A stretch of 5,254 nucleotides of DNA from assembly GCA_029287815.1 (NCBI GenBank), contig JARFQK010000078.1, positions 1 to 5,254 of the forward strand. Reading direction: 5' to 3'. Below the pieces are notes generated by a model. It was not told the origin of the DNA. It worked only from the letters and a program-made list of their open reading frames with translations, and did no database searches. The position numbers and the translations under genes were made by a program. Shown piece after piece: positions 1-5,013 of the stretch (position 1 is its first letter; each line of letters begins with the position of its first letter). This DNA comes from Gammaproteobacteria bacterium. GTDB lineage: Bacteria > Pseudomonadota > Gammaproteobacteria > SZUA-229.

Positions 1-164
1 GCTATCTGGTGCTCGTGGTCTTCGCGCTCGTCAATGCGGCATTGCTCTTGATCAAACGAAAAAATCCGGCACCAAAAGATGTGCTGAATATACCAGTATG
101 GGTGCCAGCCACAGGCTTTATCGCCTGTTCCGGGCTGTTGCTATTCCAGGTTTTATCCGGTTAG
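1..164 (+). CDS. C-terminal end of an APC-superfamily amino-acid permease (partial, 5' end outside window)
   Basis: Reading from base 3, the frame gives 53 residues and stops at TAG (162-164). It shows a hydrophobic helix (YLVLVVFALVNAALLLI), a basic patch with prolines (KRKNPAPKD), a stretch ending IPVWVPATGF, and a second hydrophobic helix up to the stop. This FALVNAALL / basic loop / VPxWVPxxGF pattern is typical of the last two transmembrane helices of APC-type amino-acid permeases of the inner membrane, which move amino acids by H+ or Na+ symport or by antiport. The substrate cannot be told from this tail. The gene ends 13 bp before the convergent aldo/keto reductase gene, and no hairpin terminator is visible in that gap. 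The fragment is short, so another multi-pass transporter with a similar tail is possible. Confidence 0.65.
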   Translation, partial: YLVLVVFALVNAALLLIKRKNPAPKDVLNIPVWVPATGFIACSGLLLFQVLSG

Positions 165-177
165 CCTGTCGCCAAAA

Positions 178-1221
178 TCATGGGCTCGGATTCGGATGTT
201 CACTGTGAATCGACTCAATTCCGGCCAGCACCTCTTCTGACAACTGCAGATCGATGCTGTCGATGTTGCTATGTAGCTGCTCCATCGTGGTCGCGCCGAT
301 GATGGTGCTGGTCAGAAAGGGCCGGCTGTTGACATAAGCCAATGCCATCTGGGCCGGATTCAGGCCGTGCCTACGGGCCAGGTCGGTGTATTTCGCGGTC
401 GCATCGATCGAGGCGGAATCGCTGTAGCGGGTGTAGTCGGGATACAGGGTCAGGCGTGCACCTTCGGGCTGAGCGCCATGCAAGTATTTCCCGGACAGCA
501 CCCCAAAGCCCAGCGGCGAGTAAGCCAGCAGGCCAACGCGCTCGCGCCAGGAGATCTCGGCCAACCCGACTTCATAACTGCGATTGAGTAGACTGTACGG
601 ATTCTGCACGCTGACAATGCGCGGTAGACCCGCGCTCTCGGCAAAATGCAAAAACTGCATCACGCCCCAAGGTGTCTCATTGGAGAGACCTAGGTAACGT
701 ATCTTGCCCAAACGCACTTGTTCGGCAAGGGCTTCGAGAGTTTCCAGCACAGGCGTGAAGTCCTCGTCAACAGCCGGTTCGAAGCCGAGCTTGCCAAAGA
801 AATTGGTCTGGCGTTCCGGCCAGTGTAACTGGTACAGATCGAGGTAGTCGGTGTGCAGGCGCCGCAAGCTGGCATCCAGGGCCGCACCGATATGCTTGCT
901 GTTGAAGCGCGTTCTACCCTGACGAATGTGGTCGATCCAGCCCTCGCCGGGACCCGCGATCTTGCTCGCCAGCACGATCTTGTCCCGCGCCCCCCGGGAC
1001 TGCAGCCATTCACCGATAATCGTTTCGGTCGAGCCGTAGGTCGGTGCGCGCGGTGGAATCGAGTAGAGTTCTGCGGTGTCGAAAAAATTGATACCCCGCG
1101 AAAGTGCATAATCCATTTGCTCGAATGCCTGATCGCGCGAATTCTGTTCACCCCAGGTCATCGTGCCGAGACAGATCACACTGACATCGATATCAGTATC
1201 GCCAAGTTTTTGGTATTTCAT
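178..1221 (-). CDS. tas: Tas-like NADP(H)-dependent aldo/keto reductase
   Basis: This is a complete 347-residue protein, almost the same length as E. coli Tas (about 346) and alignable with it end to end from memory. It is a cytoplasmic (alpha/beta)8-barrel oxidoreductase that reduces carbonyl groups with NADPH. The physiological substrate of Tas is not known; in E. coli it was found as a suppressor of tyrosine auxotrophy during starvation. The catalytic tetrad is intact: Asp48 (INFFDTAELY), Tyr53, Lys87 (LASK) and His133 (YQLHWPERQTN). Other family blocks are LGTMTWGEQNS near residue 18, IRYLGLSNETPWGV near 175, VQNPYSLLNRSYEVGLAE near 205, LLAYSPLGFGVLSGKYL near 231 and the cofactor-side STIIGATTMEQLHSNI near 305. 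The ATG at 1219-1221 gives the canonical MKYQKLG start, although no clear Shine-Dalgarno sequence precedes it. It lies 78 bp downstream of the mgtE remnant on the same strand. The family and orthology are clear; the in vivo role is not. Confidence 0.93.
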   Translation of the reverse strand: MKYQKLGDTDIDVSVICLGTMTWGEQNSRDQAFEQMDYALSRGINFFDTAELYSIPPRAPTYGSTETIIGEWLQSRGARDKIVLASKIAGPGEGWIDHIRQGRTRFNSKHIGAALDASLRRLHTDYLDLYQLHWPERQTNFFGKLGFEPAVDEDFTPVLETLEALAEQVRLGKIRYLGLSNETPWGVMQFLHFAESAGLPRIVSVQNPYSLLNRSYEVGLAEISWRERVGLLAYSPLGFGVLSGKYLHGAQPEGARLTLYPDYTRYSDSASIDATAKYTDLARRHGLNPAQMALAYVNSRPFLTSTIIGATTMEQLHSNIDSIDLQLSEEVLAGIESIHSEHPNPSP

Positions 1222-1299
1222 GCTGACAAACCGGATTTTGAATCATTGTTGTGATGTTAACGAAAACCATGCGACCTGCGCACTATCCAAACTGAATAA

Positions 1300-1812
1300 T
1301 CAGAGCACCGCCGAGAACAGTGTCGCAATGCCGAGGAAACTGAAAAAGCCGGCGATGCCGGTCACGGTCGTCAGGACAATCGACGAGGACTGCGCAGGAT
1401 CTTGTCCAATCGCGGTCAACACCAGCGGGATCGCCGCGCCGAAAATACCGGCGATGACCATCGACAGAACCATCGAGATGCCGATCACCGCCGCAAGCCC
1501 GCTCGAGCTGCTCCAAAGCCAGACCCCCAGCGACGTGGTCGCAGCAATAGCGAGCCCATTCCAGAAACCGGCAGAAATCTCCTTGAATACGATTCGCGGC
1601 CACTGCCGGGCTCGGATCTCCCGCAGTGCGAGTCCGCGCATCGTAACCGCCAGCGCTTGCGCGCCGGTGTTTCCCGACTGGCCAGCCACAACAGGCAACA
1701 ACACAGCCAGCGCGGTATATTTCGCGATCGTGTCCTCGAACAGCCCGACGACTGCAGCGGCCAGAAATGCAGTCAGCATGTTGAAAGCGAGTGAACGCAA
1801 GCGAATGTATTT
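1300..1812 (-). pseudogene. mgtE: MgtE Mg2+ transporter, C-terminal membrane domain only (5'-truncated)
   Basis: From a possible TTG at 1798-1800 the frame encodes 166 residues matching the MgtE transmembrane domain. TM1 is LAFNMLTAFLAAAVVGLFEDTI. The signature LPVVAGQSGNTGAQALAVTMRGLAL lies at residues 35-59, followed by FKEISAGFWNGLAIA, a long hydrophobic helix at about 102-128, and IGQDPAQSSSIVLTTVTGIAGFFSFLG. Asp134 in the GxDPA motif corresponds to the pore Asp of MgtE (D432 in Thermus thermophilus). All five helices are present and undamaged up to TGA (1300-1302). The N-terminal domain, both CBS domains and the plug helix, roughly 270 residues that gate the channel in response to Mg2+, are missing. 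The frame meets TAA at 1813-1815, only four codons before the TTG. No good ribosome binding site precedes that TTG, and no CBS-like sequence appears in any frame upstream. The simplest reading is a gene that lost its 5' two-thirds. A genuinely short MgtE-C protein is a less likely alternative. Confidence 0.75.
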
Positions 1813-1872
1813 TTACCCGAGGCGGCCCAGGGATTGGCGACTGCATTCCAAAACCGAGACATCGAGTTGATC

Positions 1873-2205
1873 ATGTCTGCGTTTGGATCAAAGGATCCCT
1901 CGCTGTTGCTGAGCAATGTTGATACCAATGCGATAGCGGACAATACGCGATTGACGCCTGAGCAGGTTACAACCGGCATCAAGGCAATAGCACCGCTAAT
2001 ATCGCGGGCTTTTAAGCATAGCAGTGAGGTATGGTTGGCGCAGCGATATCAATCACCTGGGAATCCAAGCGCAATTTCTAAAACATTACGAAAAAGTTAT
2101 TCACCTGACGAGAATCTCGCATTGAAGACTAAGAATTCCATGTCAATGATTTTATGTACGGCGGCAGGGACGCTGCCACGGTTGCAAAAAATACTAGGCC
2201 AATAA
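1873..2205 (+). CDS. Hypothetical protein, possibly the 3' remainder of a longer gene
   Basis: ATG 1873 to TAA 2203-2205 gives 110 residues (MSAFGSKDPSLLLSNVDTN...). I do not recognise the family. The stretch NAIADNTRLTPEQVTTGIKAIAPLISRAF, about residues 20-48, has the helix-turn-helix-like rhythm of DUF937/YidB-type proteins (NA.SD...L......+....P.I..AL). This is only a pattern resemblance. The second half is polar and basic with no motif, signal peptide or membrane helix. The frame stays open upstream to 1795, with a possible TTG at 1834 giving 123 residues. The upstream residues (FLPEAAQGLATAFQNRDIEL) also look protein-like, so the true start may have been lost at the junction with mgtE. 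Ribosome binding before ATG 1873 is weak (GAG at 1864-1866). The intrinsic terminator 22 bp downstream on the same strand is the best support that this strand was transcribed. Codons are more AT-rich than in neighbouring genes. Confidence 0.38.
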   Translation: MSAFGSKDPSLLLSNVDTNAIADNTRLTPEQVTTGIKAIAPLISRAFKHSSEVWLAQRYQSPGNPSAISKTLRKSYSPDENLALKTKNSMSMILCTAAGTLPRLQKILGQ

Positions 2206-2226
2206 CTGCCTGGTTGTACTGAGATT

Positions 2227-2257
2227 AAAGCCCGCCCTCCTCGGGCTTTTTTTATTT
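2227..2257 (+). terminator. Rho-independent terminator after the 1873-2205 ORF
   Basis: AAAGCCCG (2227-2234) pairs perfectly with CGGGCTTT (2242-2249) across a 7-nt loop, and an unbroken run of seven T covers 2247-2253. This is a textbook intrinsic terminator for + strand transcription. It begins 22 bp after the TAA of the small ORF and separates it from the 467-residue gene downstream. It has A residues on the far side of the stem (GATTAAAG), so weaker action on - strand transcripts is possible. Confidence 0.88.
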
Positions 2258-2350
2258 CCGAAAAAGCTTTAACAACGCAAGCGCGGCTTGAGTCCACTTT
2301 GGTCAACCAGCATCGGCTGAAACTGTAATACTCATCAGCCCAACATGCGG

Positions 2351-2407
2351 GTTCGTGATAAATCTACGCCAGTTGTACTTTTTTACGAACAGAACATAGG
2401 TTATAAA
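2351..2407 (+). promoter_or_regulatory. Candidate promoter region of the 467-residue gene, with an inverted repeat
   Basis: A -10-like TATAAA lies at 2402-2407, 36 bp before the ATG at 2444. Only a T-rich block at 2379-2385 stands at the usual -35 distance; TTGTAC at 2373-2378 could serve a shifted pair. GTTCGTGA (2351-2358) and TTACGAAC (2383-2390) form an inverted repeat, six pairs perfect plus one G-T mismatch, around the possible -35. That could be an operator or chance. The position after a terminator and before a gene with a strong ribosome binding site makes a promoter here likely. The exact boxes are uncertain. Confidence 0.3.
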
Positions 2408-2434
2408 CTTTTGCTCACCAGCAACGGGTAAAAT

Positions 2435-2440
2435 GGAGGT
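2435..2440 (+). promoter_or_regulatory. Shine-Dalgarno site deciding the ATG at 2444
   Basis: GGAGGT lies three bases before the ATG, with GGAGG four bases away. It is a near-perfect match to the anti-SD sequence. The spacing is short but functional, and it fixes the start of the 467-residue protein at MKKLELD. Confidence 0.8.
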
Positions 2441-2443
2441 CAC

Positions 2444-3847
2444 ATGAAAAAGCTTGAACTCGATACTTACCACAAGGCACTGGCCTTCAACATGGATGCG
2501 CGAACCTACGGAACCCTCGCGGAGATAGGCGCAGGCCAGGAAACGGCGCGTTGGTTGTTCAAGGTGGGCGGTGCGGCAGGCTCGATCGCAAAAGCCATGT
2601 CAGCTTATGACATGAAATTCAGTGACACGATCTACGGCCCCGCCCAGCGCTATGTCAGCCGCGAGCGTCTGCAGGCGATGCTGAACAAGGAATATACATT
2701 GGTCGAACAACGGCTTGGCGAATCCCGCGGAAACCATTCGACTTTCTTCGCTTTTGCAAACACGGTTTCGACCTTCAGTTTTACTCAGCAGCGGGCCGGC
2801 CACGGCTGGCTGGGCGTACGCTTCCAAACCGAACCCCAGGCACCGGCTTCACAAATCGATCTGCACGTGGTGCTCAAAGGCCAATCCAATATCCAGGACC
2901 AGGAAACGCTCGGCGTGCTCGGTGTCAACCTGATCTACGGGGCGCACTACCTGCATCAGGATCCGGTCACATTACTCGAATCACTGATGGACCAGCTTGG
3001 GCAGGATCTGCTCGAGATCGATATGGTGGATTTTGAAGGACCCGCGTTTGCAGATGTCGATAACCGACTGATGGCGCTCAGACTGGTACAGCTCGGCTTG
3101 TCCAAGGCCGCCATGTTCGAAGCCAACGGCAAACTCGTGCAACCGGCAGATGCATTGTACAAGAAGGCAGTGCTGATCGAACGCAGCCGTTTTCGCCCAC
3201 CGACGCTGCTTACCATGAGTATGCTCGATTGCGCCCATCAGACTTTTTGCCAGGAACCGGACGTCAATCCCGAAGATGTCTTGGTTGTCAGTGAAATGGC
3301 CTTGTGCAATCTGGACGGAGGCGATGAAATCGATGTCGAGGATTTTTTGCACCGCGTCGAAATACTGTGCGCATTGGGCAAAAATGTAATGATTTCAGAC
3401 TATCGCGAGTTTTATCGCCTTGCGCAATACCTTTTCAAGCAGACCAACAAGCCGGTCGCAATTACGCTCGGAATCCCAACGCTCAAACAAGTCTTTGATG
3501 AGAGCTATTATCGAGACCTGGAAGGCGGCATTCTCGAATCCTTTGGCCGCCTCTTCCGCAATGACATGCGTATGTTTGTCTGCCCAACGATCGATCCCGG
3601 TAGCGGCCAGCTGATCACCGCTTCGAATCTGCAAGTGCCGGCTCATCTGAGCCACCTGTACCAATATCTGCTGGACAATCGCTATATCCGTGAGCTTGAT
3701 ATTATCGACCATGGTCATTTATCCATCCATGCAGACGCAGTGCTGGAAAAGATTCGCAACGATGAACCCGATTGGAAAAGCATGGTTCCGGAGGCCGTCG
3801 TCAACATTATTGATCGACGCGGGTATTTTAGAGGAAAAGCTGGTTGA
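2444..3847 (+). CDS. Conserved protein of unknown function, 467 residues
   Basis: This is a complete gene of 467 residues, ATG 2444 to TGA 3845-3847, with a strong Shine-Dalgarno sequence. I recognise the sequence as a conserved bacterial family, but I know of no experimentally supported function. Names attached to homologues in databases are inconsistent, as I recall, and should not be trusted. There is no signal peptide or membrane helix, so it is probably cytoplasmic. Notable blocks are a glycine-rich N-terminal segment AEIGAGQETARWLFKVGGAAGSIAK (26-50), then SAYDMKFSDTIYG (53-65) and YVSRERLQAMLNKEY (70-84). HGWLGVRFQTEP follows at 120-131, then LGVLGVNLIYGAHYL (156-170) and DMVDFEGPAFADVDNRLMALRLVQLGLSKAAMF (193-225). 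Toward the C terminus are a duplicated-looking acidic segment GGDEIDVEDFLHRVEIL (292-308) and DLEGGILESFGRLFRNDMRMFV (358-379). The many invariant-looking Gly, Asp and aromatic residues suggest an enzyme or nucleotide-binding protein, but no standard motif such as a P-loop is visible. It appears monocistronic, isolated by the upstream terminator and a convergent neighbour. Confidence 0.85.
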   Translation: MKKLELDTYHKALAFNMDARTYGTLAEIGAGQETARWLFKVGGAAGSIAKAMSAYDMKFSDTIYGPAQRYVSRERLQAMLNKEYTLVEQRLGESRGNHSTFFAFANTVSTFSFTQQRAGHGWLGVRFQTEPQAPASQIDLHVVLKGQSNIQDQETLGVLGVNLIYGAHYLHQDPVTLLESLMDQLGQDLLEIDMVDFEGPAFADVDNRLMALRLVQLGLSKAAMFEANGKLVQPADALYKKAVLIERSRFRPPTLLTMSMLDCAHQTFCQEPDVNPEDVLVVSEMALCNLDGGDEIDVEDFLHRVEILCALGKNVMISDYREFYRLAQYLFKQTNKPVAITLGIPTLKQVFDESYYRDLEGGILESFGRLFRNDMRMFVCPTIDPGSGQLITASNLQVPAHLSHLYQYLLDNRYIRELDIIDHGHLSIHADAVLEKIRNDEPDWKSMVPEAVVNIIDRRGYFRGKAG

Positions 3848-3895
3848 CGCCATAACCGTCAGCGCGCGCTCGTTTCCGCCTCCGTGCAACATGCC

Positions 3896-3907
3896 GGCTA
3901 GCTAGCC
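3896..3907. repeat. Perfect 12-bp palindrome between convergent genes
   Basis: GGCTAGCTAGCC is its own reverse complement. It sits in the 72-bp gap between the stops at 3847 (+) and 3920 (-). In RNA it could form only a 4-bp stem with a 4-nt loop, and it is followed on the + strand by a short ATTTT at 3913-3917. A weak terminator for the 467-residue gene is possible. No better terminator is visible in this gap. Confidence 0.3.
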
Positions 3908-3919
3908 CGCAATTTTGCT

Positions 3920-4264
3920 TCATTTGCCCTTTTTCTCCTTTTCCTCCGTTTCAGGCTCTTCCGAGTCCTCGAGTTCATAGGCATCAGCTACGTAGGCCGG
4001 GCCTTTCATCAGCATCACGATGACGCAACCGATCGTGACAGTGAAAGTTGCCGACAAGACCATAAAAAACAAAGATATTGCCATGATGTCAACACTGATC
4101 TGATACTTGGCGACCTCGTTAGCAGTCCCGGCGATTGGAAGCAAGCGCGCAAAAATCGCCATCAGAAGCGGCACGCCGATACCGCCAAGGAGCACTTTTG
4201 GCAGCTTCTTCAGAATGACGCGCTCTAAGCCATCTGGATGACGATGATTGTGTAATCTGGCCAT
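3920..4264 (-). CDS. Small two-helix inner-membrane protein of unknown function
   Basis: This is a 114-residue protein from ATG 4262-4264 to TGA at 3920-3922. A basic N-terminus (MARLHNHRHPDGLERVILKKLPK) is followed by two predicted membrane helices, at about residues 24-44 (VLLGGIGVPLLMAIFARLLPI) and 60-86 (IMAISLFFMVLSATFTVTIGCVIVMLM). A conserved-looking KGPAYVADAYELED follows at 87-100, then a tail of acidic residues ending in lysines (EEPETEEKEKKGK). The positive N-terminus suggests a cytoplasmic N-end and, with two helices, a cytoplasmic tail. The helix-KGPAYVADAY pattern resembles small conserved hypothetical membrane proteins of proteobacteria, with no function I can name. It is transcribed alone: the next - strand gene upstream lies 750 bp away, across the repeat element. 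The good ribosome binding site supports both the gene and its start. Confidence 0.75.
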   Translation of the reverse strand: MARLHNHRHPDGLERVILKKLPKVLLGGIGVPLLMAIFARLLPIAGTANEVAKYQISVDIMAISLFFMVLSATFTVTIGCVIVMLMKGPAYVADAYELEDSEEPETEEKEKKGK

Positions 4265-4271
4265 AGGAACA

Positions 4272-4279
4272 TCCCTTCC
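4272..4279 (-). promoter_or_regulatory. Shine-Dalgarno site of the small membrane-protein gene
   Basis: On the - strand, GGAAGGGA lies seven bases upstream of the ATG at 4264. Good complementarity and spacing support this start. Confidence 0.65.
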
Positions 4280-4510
4280 GATAATTCACAGCTGCCTTTC
4301 GTATTGATCAGAACAGACAATTGTGGTGGATCAGCATGGTATTAGGTCTTATCGATCAGCGATTGTTTCAGAAACAGCATAACATGCATGCAATAGATAT
4401 GCTTACTCCGCTGCTGCTCCAAAAGGATATACGGCCGATATACGAAATACAGCCAAAACTAAAATCTAGCCCGCATTTCTCACCAGGATCACGGGAGCAG
4501 GCGCAGGAGT

Positions 4511-4676
4511 TAGCCCGCCTGTCTCACCAAATGGACGAGCCCTGACTTGATCTTTGAATGCACAAAGGATTTTACTCAGTCGGCAATACACACGGTTATT
4601 CCACTTCTTCGCAAAATCCTTTGTGCATCCAAATCTCGGCGTGATCATCTCGCTCCTTGGTGAGACAGGCGGGCTA
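4511..4676. repeat. 166-bp imperfect palindrome with perfect outer and inner arms
   Basis: The outer arms TAGCCCGCCTGTCTCACCAA (4511-4530) and its reverse complement (4657-4676) match over all 20 bases. The inner arms ATGCACAAAGGATTTT (4558-4573) and 4613-4628 match over all 16. The connecting segments (4531-4557 and 4629-4656) are about the same length and only partly complementary. The central loop is 39 nt. The whole can be read as two head-to-head copies of a 63-64 bp unit. Confidence 0.85.
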
Positions 4677-4752
4677 GTGTTCGTAAGCGCCGCTCTGGAG
4701 CGAAAAGCATAGCCATAGCTATGGTTTGAGTGAAGAGCAAACTTACGGACAC
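4677..4752. repeat. 76-bp palindrome abutting the previous one
   Basis: GTGTTCGTAAG (4677-4687) pairs with CTTACGGACAC (4742-4752) at 10 of 11 positions. After a small internal loop, GCTCT (4692-4696) pairs with AGAGC (4734-4738). Near the centre sits the perfect 12-bp palindrome CCATAGCTATGG (4713-4724). It starts exactly where the 166-bp palindrome ends. Confidence 0.7.
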
Positions 4753-4918
4753 GAAGACCAGCCTGAACCGTGATAGGCACTGTTGAAAAACACGGTGTCT
4801 TTTCGATCATTCGAGTTCTCTCATAAGAGCCAATGGCTTATCAGTTCTCAACGCCGCCTGGTGAGAAATGCTGGCTAGTGCCCTTGCGCTGACAGCCGAC
4901 ACGAAATTGGGTACTTAT

Positions 4919-4951
4919 GCGTAGCCTGGATGGAGTGCAACGCAATCCGGG
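4919..4951. repeat. REP-like hairpin (GTAGCCTGGAT...ATCCGGG type)
   Basis: CCTGGAT (4925-4931) pairs with ATCCGGG (4945-4951) with one G-T position. TGC (4936-4938) and GCA (4942-4944) extend the stem around an AAC loop, leaving GGAG (4932-4935) as a bulge. The form GTAGCC.GGAT...GCAATCCGGG is a widely dispersed intergenic repeat in Gammaproteobacteria. It lies about 60 bp beyond the stop of the - strand SDR gene, a usual place for such elements, where it may protect mRNA 3' ends or assist termination. Confidence 0.6.
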
Positions 4952-5013
4952 ATGAGCTTGCAACGCGGTCCGGCACGCGATGAGCAGCCAGGGATCAGCT
5001 TGGATCGTGAACA

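Larger units (their letters stand above)
4466..4878. mobile_element. 413-bp palindrome-rich element with terminal inverted repeats (MITE-like)
   Basis: The ends at 4466-4487 and 4857-4878 are inverted repeats identical at 21 of 22 positions, reading CTAGCC(C/A)GCATTTCTCACC inward. Inside lie two abutting palindromes, 4511-4676 and 4677-4752, and smaller stems further right: ACCGTG 4767-4772 with CACGGT 4791-4796, and ATAAG 4823-4827 with CTTAT 4837-4841. The inner palindrome begins with a diverged version of the same terminal motif, so the motif AGCC(C/A)GC(A/C)T(T/G)TCTCACCA occurs four times, two in each orientation. No transposase is encoded. A short, non-coding, inverted-repeat-bounded structure in an intergenic region is typical of miniature inverted-repeat elements or remnants of an insertion sequence. 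I could not find a convincing target-site duplication, and I cannot name the parent family. Confidence 0.6.
4265..5013. other. Long intergenic stretch without a convincing gene
   Basis: About 750 bp separate two - strand genes. The part 4265-4465 is unique-looking, AT-richer DNA that should contain the promoter of the small membrane-protein gene, but no clear -35/-10 pair stands out. It includes an 8-bp direct repeat GATATACG at 4426-4433 and 4437-4444, and three GATCAG hexamers at 4306, 4329 and 4354. Bases 4466-4878 are a palindrome-rich element described separately. Bases 4919-4951 are a REP-like hairpin, and 4949-5002 holds two near-identical 12-mers (GGGATGAGCTTG, GGGATCAGCTTG). Open frames here (+ 4321-4545, - 4466-4810) run through the repeats and show no protein-family features. 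Confidence 0.7.

Noticed and set aside
1163..1870. 235-residue + strand frame and the 187-residue - strand frame at 1283-1846
   Set aside because: Both are shadow frames of the mgtE membrane domain, whose own frame carries the clear family motifs. The biased composition of the shadows (Arg/Ser/Ala-rich) is typical of out-of-frame reading.
1773..1982. 69-residue - strand frame upstream of the mgtE remnant, considered as a frameshifted mgtE 5' part
   Set aside because: Its sequence shows nothing like the CBS or plug-helix region of MgtE, so a simple frameshift does not restore the missing domains.
2097..2306. 69-residue - strand frame across the terminator
   Set aside because: It spans the terminator hairpin and antisenses the small + strand ORF, with no ribosome binding site or motif.
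4426..4444. 8-bp direct repeat GATATACG separated by 3 bp
   Set aside because: It is a single short pair without further copies; it could be an operator half-site pair, but nothing supports that over chance.
4321..4545. 74-residue open frame on the + strand
   Set aside because: It starts at TTG without a ribosome binding site, runs into the terminal repeats, and has no recognisable features.
4466..4810. 114-residue open frame on the - strand across the repeat element
   Set aside because: It reads straight through three inverted-repeat arms, shows no family motif, and its open state is explained by the repeated sequence. It is not convincingly a transposase remnant either.
4466..4878. CRISPR array or integron attC site
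   Set aside because: The repeats are in inverted orientation and irregularly spaced, so not CRISPR. The ends lack the GTTRRRY / RYYYAAC core of attC.
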